Shown in pieces: positions 1-6,422 of a stretch of 24,796 nt of DNA. Source of the DNA: a virus. Location: the IMG/VR virus record IMGVR_UViG_3300028025_004801, positions 1-24,796 of that record; one strand, 5' to 3'. Position 1 is the stretch's first letter, and the number at the start of each line of letters is the position of its first letter. The notes below the pieces were generated by a model. It was not told where the DNA came from. It did no database searches and was given only the letters and a program-made list of their open reading frames with translations. A program made the position numbers and the translations under genes.

Positions 1-130
1 GCTACCCATGATTTGGGCAAACCTCCACGGCGAGCATTGCAGTATCCCCAGGAATATCGGGTTTCAAAAACGAACCCGATTTGCACTCCGTCAGCGGACA
101 CCTTAAATGTTGCGCTGTCTTTATCTTTTG
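1..130. repeat. Left arm of a 130-bp inverted repeat (partner 4575-4704)
   Basis: Read directly: base i pairs with base 4705-i. The arms are identical over 124 bases, with one mismatch at 125/4580 and homology lost at 131/4574. The repeat may continue past the left edge. The arms enclose about 4.4 kb with both terminase genes and the methyltransferase. Confidence 0.95.
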
Positions 131-140
131 AGCGTTGCAT
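1..140 (-). CDS. Partial leftward gene, near-identical paralogue of the small gene at 4553-4816
   Basis: An ATG on the minus strand (bases 140-138) opens a frame that stays open to the left edge. It begins MQRSKDKDSATFKVSADG and continues in the same frame as the protein encoded at 4553-4816, matching it from that protein's KDSATF onward. Bases 1-124 are exactly the reverse complement of 4581-4704; with one mismatch at 125 the match extends to base 130, and beyond that the N-termini differ (MQRSKD against MKITTTPTKHKD). The frame therefore looks like a gene with its own 5' end, divergent from the small terminase with only 23 bases between the starts. No Shine-Dalgarno is visible. The function is unknown. 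A fold-back or repeat-end assembly artefact is the main alternative, because the copy lies exactly at the edge. Confidence 0.5.
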   Translation of the reverse strand, partial: MQRSKDKDSATFKVSADGVQIGFVFETRYSWGYCNARRGGLPKSWV

Positions 141-142
141 AG

Positions 143-178
143 TTTGACATCGTTGCACAAGCCGTGGGAATCACGGAA
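143..178 (+). promoter_or_regulatory. TTTGACA junction motif and start-codon hairpin of the small terminase
   Basis: TTTGACA (143-149) stands 14 bases before the GTG start at 164. CCGTG-GGAAT-CACGG (162-176) can fold into a 5-bp stem whose left arm contains the start codon. There is no Shine-Dalgarno. The motif recurs at many junctions in this window. Confidence 0.45.
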
Positions 179-820
179 TTAAGCAACGCCTTACGCATCG
201 ACAAGTCGGTCGTCTCCCGCCTCGTCAAGAAAGGCATGCCCACGACCAGCGTGGACGCCGCCCAGGCGTGGCGCGAATCGAACGCCCCGCCGCGCGCGAA
301 GCGTGGGCAACGCGGCACACCCCCACCCGCGCCGAAACTCTCAAAGGTCGCCGAACCTCCGAGAGTGTCAGAGCCTGCCGCACCTCTGCCAGTTCCTCCA
401 CCGCCGCCGGTCCACGACAGCGCACCCGAGCCGGACGACGAAGACAACACGCCGCGCCAATCCCTCCGCCGCGCCCGCCTTGCTGAGAAGGTCGGCTACA
501 ACGAACTCGTCATCTGCAAGCGCAACGGCGGATCGGTCGAAGACATCCGCAAGGCAAACCAAATCTACATCGCCAGCCGGAACAACCGCATCAAGGCCGA
601 AAAGGATTTCAAAGACTGGCAACGCCAGGAAGCCATCACCCTCTTCTACGACGAAGCGCGCGACATCACGAGCCGCCCGCACATCACCGCCAAGCAGCTC
701 CTCGAAGTCATGCCCAAGACCCTCGCCACCCGGCTGCACGGCCAACCGCAGAAAACCATCGAAGCCACCCTCGCCGAGTGGGCCGACAACCTCACGACCA
801 TCATACGAAAAGCCATATGA
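164..820 (+). CDS. Terminase small subunit (Nu1-like)
   Basis: This is probably the DNA-recognition subunit of the packaging motor, which binds the packaging site and hands DNA to the large subunit. The N-terminus (residues about 3-25, with SRLVKKGMP) looks like the winged helix-turn-helix seen in lambda gpNu1. A long Pro/Ala-rich linker (about residues 40-95) follows, then a helical charged segment (about 100-160) and a C-terminal region with VMPKTLATRLHG, which resembles Nu1-type proteins. It has 218 residues, somewhat longer than lambda Nu1 because of the linker. The GTG start is favoured because it includes the complete helix-turn-helix. The stop overlaps the next start (ATGA, 817-820), so translation is probably coupled. 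Position before the large terminase supports the call. Confidence 0.72.
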   Translation: MGITELSNALRIDKSVVSRLVKKGMPTTSVDAAQAWRESNAPPRAKRGQRGTPPPAPKLSKVAEPPRVSEPAAPLPVPPPPPVHDSAPEPDDEDNTPRQSLRRARLAEKVGYNELVICKRNGGSVEDIRKANQIYIASRNNRIKAEKDFKDWQRQEAITLFYDEARDITSRPHITAKQLLEVMPKTLATRLHGQPQKTIEATLAEWADNLTTIIRKAI

Positions 821-1338
821 CCATCGAACACCTCAAAACCTCCGACCTCATCCCCTACGCGCGCAACGCGAAAAAGCACGACGCCAGCCAAGTCGCCAAG
901 CTCGCCGGGAGCATCCGCGAGTTCGGCTTCACCAACCCCGTCCTCATCGACAAGGACAACGGCATCATCGCCGGTCACGGTCGCGTGCTCGCCGCTCAAT
1001 CCCTCGCCCTCGAGTCTGTCCCCTGCATCCGCCTCGGCCACCTCACCGACACGCAGCGCCGAGCCTACATCCTCGCCGACAACCGCCTCGCCGAAATCGG
1101 CGGTGGGTGGGATGAGGAAATGCTCAAGCTCGAGCTGGCGGATCTTCGTGAGCTTGATGTTGACTTCGACTGCCTCGGCTTTGATGCCGACATGATCGAG
1201 GAAAAGCTGAATCCGCCCGAGCCTGTCCCATCCATCGTTCCAGAAAGCAGCACGCAAGAAATCGATGTCGATTCTTTCAACATGGAACACCGCTGCCCCC
1301 GCTGCGGCTTTGAATTTGATTCCAAAAAGCCAGAATGA
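817..1338 (+). CDS. ParB/Srx-fold nuclease-like protein with C-terminal zinc ribbon
   Basis: The start is the ATG overlapping the upstream stop, giving 173 residues. The first 95 residues form a ParB-type domain: LIPYARNAKKHD, then IREFGFTNPVLID, then the GHGR nucleotide-binding box (in IIAGHGRVLAAQ), then AYILADNRLAE. The C-terminus carries CPRCGFEF, half of a zinc knuckle. In many phages this domain is fused to, or sits beside, a DNA methyltransferase; here the methyltransferase is a separate C5 enzyme whose start overlaps this stop (ATGA, 1335-1338). A role in guiding or assisting DNA modification is inferred from that arrangement. It is unlikely to be a partitioning protein, since no ParA or centromere-like repeats are present. 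Confidence 0.8.
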   Translation: MTIEHLKTSDLIPYARNAKKHDASQVAKLAGSIREFGFTNPVLIDKDNGIIAGHGRVLAAQSLALESVPCIRLGHLTDTQRRAYILADNRLAEIGGGWDEEMLKLELADLRELDVDFDCLGFDADMIEEKLNPPEPVPSIVPESSTQEIDVDSFNMEHRCPRCGFEFDSKKPE

Positions 1339-2378
1339 ACCCTCACGCTTGGCATCTCTCCGACCTCTCCTCCGTCCCGCAGAACGGCATCAAGGTCATG
1401 TCCACCTTTGCCTGCGGTGGCGGAAGCTCTATGGGCTACAAGCGCGCCGGTTGCCAGATCGTCGCTGCCAATGACATCGATCCCGAAATGGCATGGCACT
1501 ACAAGCGGAACCTCAACCCGCCGCAATACTACCTTTGCCCCATCCGCGACTTGCTCACGGCAGACTTGCCGCCAGAGCTTTTCGCATTGGACATCCTCGA
1601 CGGATCCCCGCCTTGCTCCACATTCAGCATGGCCGGAAGCCGAGAAAAAGCATGGGGAAAAAAGAAACACTTCCGCGAAGGCCAAGCCTCTCAAGTCCTC
1701 TCCGATTTATTCTTCGACTACCTCGATTTGGTTGAACGCTTAAAGCCCAAAGTCGCCATCGCTGAAAATGTGAAAGGCATGATCCTTGGCAATGCCAAAG
1801 GCTACACCAAGCTCGTCATGGATCGCTTCCGCGAAATCGGATACCGACCGCAACTTTTTCTTTTGAACGCCGCCGACTGCGGAGTGCCACAACGCAGGGA
1901 ACGAGTTTTTTTCTGCGCTCTACGGAATGACATTGCCAAGCCGCTTTTGAAACTTGCGCCCAAGCATCAATGGATTTCAGCAGGCGAGGCAACGAACGAT
2001 TTGCAGGTGCTGACAGAAGAAGAAAAAAAACAAACAAAGCCAACAAAAAGTGATTTACTTTTTTGGCCTAATACAAATCCAGGTGAAAGCCTTTCAGTTG
2101 AATGTATGCGCCAACGAGGGAAAGCATCATTTTTTAATAATTACCGATTGGATTCAAATTCCCCGTCCAATTCTTTGTCTGCAACAAGTTGGGTCATGAC
2201 TCACTGGGATGAATGCCGAACCCTCACCTTCCGCGAATGGAAACGCCTCGGTAGTTTCCCCGACGATTACGAAGCCAAGACCGACAAGATCGGCAAATAC
2301 ATGATCGGCATGAGCGTCCCGCCAAAGATGACAGAGCAAGTCGCCCGCGCTGTGATTGACCAGTGGCTCAAACAATGA
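1335..2378 (+). CDS. C5-cytosine DNA methyltransferase (Dcm family)
   Basis: It should transfer a methyl group from S-adenosylmethionine to C5 of cytosine, most likely protecting phage DNA from host restriction. The C5 motifs are in order: motif I FACGGGSSMGYKRAG (residues 25-39), motif IV with PPCS and catalytic Cys94, motif VI ENV (144-146), motif VIII QRRERVFF (186-193), motif IX LTFREWKRLGSFPDDY (297-312) and motif X IGMSVPP (324-330). It has 347 residues, typical of the family. The target-recognition region (about 220-290) is strongly AT-rich: 35% and 33% GC by hand count at 2041-2100 and 2101-2160, against 57% at 2221-2280. No restriction endonuclease gene is adjacent, so it is a solitary enzyme. 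Both ends overlap neighbours by ATGA. Confidence 0.95.
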   Translation: MNPHAWHLSDLSSVPQNGIKVMSTFACGGGSSMGYKRAGCQIVAANDIDPEMAWHYKRNLNPPQYYLCPIRDLLTADLPPELFALDILDGSPPCSTFSMAGSREKAWGKKKHFREGQASQVLSDLFFDYLDLVERLKPKVAIAENVKGMILGNAKGYTKLVMDRFREIGYRPQLFLLNAADCGVPQRRERVFFCALRNDIAKPLLKLAPKHQWISAGEATNDLQVLTEEEKKQTKPTKSDLLFWPNTNPGESLSVECMRQRGKASFFNNYRLDSNSPSNSLSATSWVMTHWDECRTLTFREWKRLGSFPDDYEAKTDKIGKYMIGMSVPPKMTEQVARAVIDQWLKQ

Positions 2379-4078
2379 CCCCCGCCGCTGAAGCCCTACG
2401 TGAACACCTCCGCTCGATCTACGCACCGATTGACAGGCGCACCGTCACCGAGTGGTGCGCTGACGAGGTGATCCTGAGCGAGCGGCAGACGCAGATGCCC
2501 GGAGCATTTTCGACACGCCTCACGCCCTACCTCCGCGAGCCGCTTGAGTGTTTCGGCGATGTCGATGTCTCCGACCTTGTGCTGGTATTTGGAACGCAGA
2601 CCGGCAAGACGACGATGGTGCAAGCAGGAACGGCCTGGCGTATCGTGAACAAGCCGCAGCCCGTCGTGTGGGTCATGCCCACCGAAGGCCTCGCCCGATC
2701 CTTCTCCGAGACGCGCTGGCTGCCGCTCTTCGACGACAGCGCCACGCTCGCCGCTCAGAAACCCGCAGACCGGCACCGATTCAAAAACCTCGAGCAGCAT
2801 TTTTCGCGGTGCTCGCTCGTTTTCGTCGGCAGCAATTCCCCGGCGAACCTCGCCAGCCGCCCCGCCGGACTCCTGCTGATGGACGAGGTGGACAAATTCG
2901 CCAGGGAGACCGATCAAGAAACCTCCGCGCTTTTCCTCGCAGAGAACCGCACCAAGTCATTCGTCGGCGCGCTTCGCGTTAAGACCAGCACGCCCACCAC
3001 GCCGGACGGCGCGATATGGCAGGAATACCAGAAAGGCACGCAGGAAAAATTCATGCTCGAGTGCCCGCACTGCCACGAGCGCATCGAGCTTTTGTGGGAA
3101 CAGGTGAAGTGGGACACCGACGCGAAAGTGGCCGGCAAGTGGAACATGGCCCGCGTCGAAGAATCCGCGCGCTACATTTGCCAACGCTGCCAAGGCGAGT
3201 GGAACGACGGCCAGAAAATCGAAGCCCTGCAAGACGGCAAGTGGCAGGCCACAAACCACAGCGCCCAGCGAGGCTTTCGCAGCTTCCACCTCAACTCCCT
3301 CTACGCGCCGTGGCGCTCCTGCACCTTCGGCGCGCTCGCCGTGAAATTCCTACGCGACAAAGACACGCTCAACGGCCTCCAAGATTTCACCAACAGCACG
3401 ATGGCCATGCCGTGGGAGCAGGTCGAGACCAGCATCGGCGACGCCAACATTCTCAGCCTGCGCGGCGACTACACGCGCGGCACCTGCCCGATCGAGCCAG
3501 CGCACATCGTCACCTGCGCCGACATCGGCCAAGATAAACAGCACTGGGTCACCGTTGCATTTGATACGACAGGCCAGAGCTTCGTCCTCGACTACGGAAC
3601 CACGCTCACCATCGAAGACCTCCTTGCCGACTCGCCCCGCCGCATTTATCGCACGCCCAGCGGGCAGGAAGTCCGCCCCGAGTGCGGCCTCATGGATTCC
3701 GGCTTCGCCACCTTCCGCGTTTACACCGCCTGCCAAGTCAGCGCCGGATTCTGGCACGCCGCCAAAGGCTCCGGCGCAACCTTCGGCAGCCGCATCGGGC
3801 GCACCGTCATCGACGACTTCCCCGGCGTCGTGCTCTACACCTTCGTGGACCACGCCATAAAGACGGAACTCTTCATCGACCGCATCCGCAACGGCAAGCC
3901 CCCGCTCGCCATCCCACGCGACACGACCGAAGACTTCCTTCGCGGCATGAGCGGCCAGCGCCTCGTTCCCCGCAAGACCGCCACCGGCCAAGAGTTCGTG
4001 TGGAAATCCGTGGCGCAAGATCACTACATGGACGCCGTAAAACTCTGCCATGTCGCCTGGCACATCTTGAAAAACTGA
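2375..4078 (+). CDS. Terminase large subunit (GpA-like ATPase/nuclease)
   Basis: This is the ATP-driven motor that cuts concatemeric DNA and packs it through the portal. With the ATG at 2375, which overlaps the methyltransferase stop, it has 567 residues; a GTG at 2363 is a weaker alternative start. A Walker A-like loop VFGTQTGKTT is at 71-80 and Walker B LLLMDEVDKF at 166-175, followed by a TSTPTT coupling motif near 204-209. A zinc-binding insertion has CPHC (230-233) and CQRC (269-272). The RNase H-like nuclease has candidate metal ligands D383 (CADIGQD), D441 (LMDSG) and D553 (YMDAVK). Length, order of domains and the zinc insertion match the lambda gpA family. Confidence 0.96.
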   Translation: MTPAAEALREHLRSIYAPIDRRTVTEWCADEVILSERQTQMPGAFSTRLTPYLREPLECFGDVDVSDLVLVFGTQTGKTTMVQAGTAWRIVNKPQPVVWVMPTEGLARSFSETRWLPLFDDSATLAAQKPADRHRFKNLEQHFSRCSLVFVGSNSPANLASRPAGLLLMDEVDKFARETDQETSALFLAENRTKSFVGALRVKTSTPTTPDGAIWQEYQKGTQEKFMLECPHCHERIELLWEQVKWDTDAKVAGKWNMARVEESARYICQRCQGEWNDGQKIEALQDGKWQATNHSAQRGFRSFHLNSLYAPWRSCTFGALAVKFLRDKDTLNGLQDFTNSTMAMPWEQVETSIGDANILSLRGDYTRGTCPIEPAHIVTCADIGQDKQHWVTVAFDTTGQSFVLDYGTTLTIEDLLADSPRRIYRTPSGQEVRPECGLMDSGFATFRVYTACQVSAGFWHAAKGSGATFGSRIGRTVIDDFPGVVLYTFVDHAIKTELFIDRIRNGKPPLAIPRDTTEDFLRGMSGQRLVPRKTATGQEFVWKSVAQDHYMDAVKLCHVAWHILKN

Positions 4079-4082
4079 CGCC

Positions 4083-4295
4083 GTGAAAAAATCCCAACTC
4101 TGGAAAATCTATGTGGCAAAAAATCCCAGCTTCGCGGGCGACGGGAACATCACGATGAGCGCACGCGGCCTGCGTAAACTCTTCGACCAAACATGGGACT
4201 TCGCCTACCACGAAGGCGAAGACGATCACGACCCCGCGCCGGTCACCGACTCAAGATCCGTGGACGACCTCCGCAAAATCTTCGGGATGTTCTGA
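4083..4295 (+). CDS. Small conserved phage protein after the large terminase
   Basis: It has 70 residues, starts at GTG four bases after the terminase stop, and has a strongly basic N-terminus (MKKSQLWKIYVAKNPSF) followed by an acidic C-terminal half (YHEGEDDHD). The stretch SARGLRKLFDQTWDFAYHEG resembles small proteins I associate with terminase neighbourhoods, but I cannot name a family or function. Its tight spacing makes it part of the terminase operon. Confidence 0.65.
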   Translation: MKKSQLWKIYVAKNPSFAGDGNITMSARGLRKLFDQTWDFAYHEGEDDHDPAPVTDSRSVDDLRKIFGMF

Positions 4296-4317
4296 CCAAT
4301 TCGGTGGAGTCACCGAT

Positions 4318-4365
4318 ATGATCCCCGAACTTTTCCCCGAACTTTTCCCCGAACCTTTTACCTGA
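4318..4365 (+). CDS. Candidate 15-residue leader peptide with a PELF repeat
   Basis: The frame reads MIPELFPELFPEPFT. GGAG (4305-4308) lies 9 bases before the ATG, one of very few Shine-Dalgarno-like sites in this window, next to a small dyad GGTG/CACC. The peptide is encoded by a 12-base tandem repeat (unit TTTTCCCCGAAC, 4322-4354). Its TGA overlaps the first arm of the hairpins at 4364-4404. A leader peptide that controls attenuation is an inference; chance is possible in so short a frame. Confidence 0.3.
   Translation: MIPELFPELFPEPFT
4322..4354. repeat. 12-bp tandem repeat, about 2.75 copies
   Basis: Units of TTTTCCCCGAAC at 4331-4342 and 4343-4354 follow a partial unit at 4322-4330. 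The length is a multiple of three, so the peptide frame at 4318 stays open through it. Confidence 0.9.
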
Positions 4366-4415
4366 ACCGCCCGCCGAGCTAGGTTTTAAGCGGTTCTACG
4401 GGCGCCTTGTTTTTT
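4364..4415 (+). terminator. Two mutually exclusive hairpins ending in a T-run (possible attenuator)
   Basis: Hairpin A pairs GAACCGC (4364-4370) with GCGGTTC (4390-4396). Hairpin B pairs CGCCCG (4368-4373) with CGGGCG (4399-4404), and is followed by CCTTG and six T (4410-4415), as in a terminator. The left arms overlap at 4368-4370, so only one can form. This would separate the terminase operon from the small genes that begin at 4553. Confidence 0.4.
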
Positions 4416-4552
4416 AAATTGCTGTCAACGAATATTTTTAAATCGGCTTAAAAAATATTTCCTTTCTCTTGAAAATAATTGTTTACAAAAATCAAGTTCG
4501 TGAGAAACTCATCTCAGGTCGAAGGCGCAACGCCGGAGACGAAAACCAAAAA

Positions 4553-4816
4553 ATGAAAATCACAACCACACCAACAAAACATAAAGACAGCGCAACATTT
4601 AAGGTGTCCGCTGACGGAGTGCAAATCGGGTTCGTTTTTGAAACCCGATATTCCTGGGGATACTGCAATGCTCGCCGTGGAGGTTTGCCCAAATCATGGG
4701 TAGCAACCGAAGCCAAAGACAAAGAAGACGCGATCGAAAAACTAATCACAGCTGATGCCGGATTGATTGAAATGATGAAATCTCTTCGGACAACAGGCGA
4801 ATGGTCTGCAAGATAA
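4553..4816 (+). CDS. Hypothetical small protein, paralogue of the gene at 1-140
   Basis: It has 87 residues. I chose the ATG at 4553, in the context AAAAAATGAAAATC that recurs in the next genes, over an in-frame TTG at 4469. The N-terminus is Thr/Lys-rich, followed by FKVSADGVQIGFVFETRYSWGY, which looks like beta-strands, and then a helical region (EAKDKEDAIEKLITADAGLIEMMKSL). The sequence from residue 8 to residue 50 is duplicated almost identically at the left edge in opposite orientation. The function is unknown; a small soluble accessory protein is all that can be said. Confidence 0.6.
   Translation: MKITTTPTKHKDSATFKVSADGVQIGFVFETRYSWGYCNARRGGLPKSWVATEAKDKEDAIEKLITADAGLIEMMKSLRTTGEWSAR
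4575..4704. repeat. Right arm of the 130-bp inverted repeat (partner 1-130)
   Basis: It lies wholly inside the gene at 4553-4816 and is the reverse complement of 1-130 with a single mismatch (4580). The surrounding bases are unrelated to those around the other arm. Confidence 0.95.
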
Positions 4817-4845
4817 ATCAAGAAAAACCCAACCCAACATTACAA

Positions 4846-5196
4846 ATGAAAATCCAAGACATCTACAACATCACACTCACAGCCGCAGACACCAAAGCCA
4901 GCGAGCAAATCCAAGTCGGCTTTTTGCTCGTCCGTAACATGGGCTACGGAAAGCAGGAAATCGCCAACGAAATCACCGACCTCCGTCAAGCAGTCCGCGT
5001 CATGCGCGCCGGAATGACTGACAGCGAGATTGATCGCCTCGATCAAATTCGCCTCGAGCGCACAGGCGTCGAATACGACGCCGAGCAGGGAACCATCGCC
5101 GAAGAATTCTCAGAAACCGTCGGCGACCTCATCGATGCTTTGAACTCCAGCGACTACACATGCACGATCACCGCCATCGAGGAAGCCTCCAAATGA
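4846..5196 (+). CDS. Hypothetical protein of the small-gene cluster
   Basis: It has 116 residues from the ATG at 4846, in the context TACAAATGAAAATCC after an A/C-rich leader; an in-frame ATG at 4801 would overlap the previous gene and add a tail of low similarity to neighbouring starts. The protein is acidic and mostly helical in appearance (GKQEIANEITDLRQAVRVM, then DSEIDRLDQIRLERTG, then GTIAEEFSETVGDLIDAL). It has no Cys cluster, signal or membrane segment that would point to a function. It overlaps the next gene by ATGA. Confidence 0.6.
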   Translation: MKIQDIYNITLTAADTKASEQIQVGFLLVRNMGYGKQEIANEITDLRQAVRVMRAGMTDSEIDRLDQIRLERTGVEYDAEQGTIAEEFSETVGDLIDALNSSDYTCTITAIEEASK

Positions 5197-5417
5197 AAAC
5201 CGAAACCATGAAAACCTTGATCCGAAAAGAACTGCGCGAAATGGAGATTTCAAATGGAGAAATTCTTGATCACAAAACTCAAATCCGTTTGTGCCGTTCA
5301 ATAGCGGGCGACAACTGCACAAAAATCAACTCGTTCCACTTAGCTCTGAATTTAATGACAACAGGAAATCATGTCATTCAAGGATCAGATTTGATTCTCA
5401 CAGATTCCTATTTGTAA
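5193..5417 (+). CDS. Hypothetical protein of the small-gene cluster
   Basis: It has 74 residues. The ATG at 5193 overlaps the upstream stop (ATGA), which decides the start; a second in-frame ATG is at 5208. The first 30 residues are charged (KTLIRKELREMEISNGEI) and the rest is mixed (FHLALNLMTTGNHVIQGSDL). The base composition is more AT-rich than that of the head and tail genes. No family was recognised. Confidence 0.55.
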   Translation: MKTETMKTLIRKELREMEISNGEILDHKTQIRLCRSIAGDNCTKINSFHLALNLMTTGNHVIQGSDLILTDSYL

Positions 5418-5436
5418 CCCCCAACCAACGACAAAA

Positions 5437-5598
5437 ATGAAAACCTCAGAAAAACAACTCTACAACGCCCTATCTTACCTTGTCATTTTCGGGAAGCAGT
5501 TGAAGAACACGCTCGAGGAACTGACCTTCGCCATCGAAAAATCCGAGAGCCTCCTCATCGCCCACAACCTCAAAACCACCACCCGCTTAAAAAAATGA
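5437..5598 (+). CDS. Hypothetical 53-residue protein of the small-gene cluster
   Basis: The frame starts at an ATG in the context CAAAAATGAAAACC and ends in ATGA shared with the next gene start at 5595. It reads MKTSEKQLYNALSYLVIFG and so on to a basic C-terminus (TTTRLKK). The middle (LKNTLEELTFAIEKSESLL) has heptad-like spacing and may be a short coiled coil. The overlap, the shared start context and the 19-base gap from the previous gene support it as a real gene. The function is unknown. Confidence 0.6.
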   Translation: MKTSEKQLYNALSYLVIFGKQLKNTLEELTFAIEKSESLLIAHNLKTTTRLKK

Positions 5599-5861
5599 AA
5601 ACCGAAAATCAAATTATGAAAAAAGACCTCCACGCATACCTAGTCATTGACTGCAACGGTGAGCTAATGGGAACCGGCCAAATCGAAGCAGACGCCATAG
5701 AAAGCGCGGCTAAAGCTCTTGAGCAAGAAAGCAGTGAAATTGAGGAAATAATTGAAAAATGTCAGAATGGATACCAAGGCGAAGAAAGCCTCTTTCTAAG
5801 CTCCCGAAAGGAATGGGAAGAGGTAGCTGGAATGACAGTTGAAGAATACCTTGGACAATGA
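5595..5861 (+). CDS. Hypothetical acidic protein of the small-gene cluster
   Basis: It has 88 residues and is very acidic, with many Glu in the second half (ESSEIEEIIEKCQNGYQGEE, then KEWEEVAGMTVEEYLGQ). The N-terminal part has LHAYLVIDCNGELMGTGQIEA, which looks like a beta-hairpin, followed by a helix (DAIESAAKALEQE). Strong acidity is shared by some phage DNA-mimic proteins, but nothing here is specific enough to claim that. It overlaps both neighbours by ATGA. Confidence 0.65.
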   Translation: MKTENQIMKKDLHAYLVIDCNGELMGTGQIEADAIESAAKALEQESSEIEEIIEKCQNGYQGEESLFLSSRKEWEEVAGMTVEEYLGQ

Positions 5862-6037
5862 GCAAAAAGCCCACCACCCACGGCGGCGCGCGCAAAGGAG
5901 CCGGGCGAAAGTCAGGCTCTGGAAAGGGCCGAACCTATGTTCCAAAGACCGTGGCGATGTCGGAAGAATCATGGGACAAGCTCGACCGCGCCCGAGGCGA
6001 CCAGTCACGCGGGAAATATATCGAGAGCAAACTCTGA
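5858..6037 (+). CDS. Small basic probable DNA-binding protein (GGARKGAGR motif, RHH-like)
   Basis: It has 59 residues starting at the ATG that overlaps the previous stop. The N-terminus has HGGARKGAGRKSG, a Gly/Arg/Lys motif resembling an AT-hook-like minor-groove binder, seen at the start of many small phage DNA-binding proteins. The second half (VAMSEESWDKLDRARGDQSRGKYIES) resembles the helix pair of a ribbon-helix-helix repressor. It is the last gene of the cluster and the 200 bases after it hold several inverted repeats, so it could regulate them; that is an inference. Confidence 0.62.
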   Translation: MSKKPTTHGGARKGAGRKSGSGKGRTYVPKTVAMSEESWDKLDRARGDQSRGKYIESKL

Positions 6038-6258
6038 GACAATTATTATGACTTATACCTCAATCGGCATAAGAAAAAGATATCTTCGTTGCCGTATATC
6101 TCATCGGTCTCGTTGAAAAAACAGGTCTGTATTTTCAACATGTTTTGACAGAAAAAGACATCAAAATTTCCGTCAAAAATATGTTTAGAAAAGACGGCGC
6201 AAACTCAAGCCATGCTTGAACTACTCGCCAGATTCTAATCTTTGACATGCCCGCCTTC
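6038..6258. other. AT-rich intergenic region with inverted repeats
   Basis: No convincing gene is present. A perfect dyad GTTGAAAA (6112-6119) / TTTTCAAC (6132-6139) surrounds a 12-base loop. CGGCA/TGCCG flanks an AGATATCT palindrome upstream, and CCGTC/GACGG follows later. TTTGACA occurs at 6144-6150 and 6241-6247. Neither has a good -10 box at normal spacing. Operators for the adjacent small DNA-binding protein are possible. Confidence 0.5.
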
Positions 6259-6420
6259 ATGCAGGCAGGCGGACATACGACCGGAGCGACATGCAACGGT
6301 GGGATGGGCGGTCATTCATGGCCCGAGACTCCCGAAAGCCCACGCTTGAAAAGGAAGCGCGCACCGTCCCTGCATTCCTCCCCCTCTGTGTCCTCTGTGC
6401 TCTCTGTGGTTAAATCCTAG
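6259..6420 (+). CDS. Doubtful 53-residue frame built partly from intergenic repeat
   Basis: An ATG 11 bases after TTTGACA (6241-6247) opens a frame reading MQAGGHTTGATCNGGMGG, ending at TAG 6418-6420. Its first bases lie in the hairpin CCGCCT/AGGCGG and its last 12 codons are a simple repeat. Protein-like features are few, so this may only be repeat sequence that happens to stay open. It otherwise belongs to the non-coding stretch 6038-6442. Confidence 0.2.
   Translation: MQAGGHTTGATCNGGMGGHSWPETPESPRLKRKRAPSLHSSPSVSSVLSVVKS
6382..6414. repeat. CTCTGTG nine-base repeat, intergenic type
   Basis: CTCTGTG occurs at 6384, 6393 and 6402, exactly nine bases apart, and is followed by GTTAAA. I have a recollection of CTCTGTG-type intergenic repeats in environmental bacterial genomes; that is memory, not a search. 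Confidence 0.7.
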
Positions 6421-6422
6421 TC

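Noticed and set aside
303-1115. Alternative plus-strand frame through the terminase and ParB genes
   Set aside because: Its product is Arg/Pro/Ser-rich and overlaps two genes with recognisable domains.
817-1338. ParB as a plasmid or prophage partition protein
   Set aside because: No ParA, no parS-like repeats, and a methyltransferase partner directly follows.
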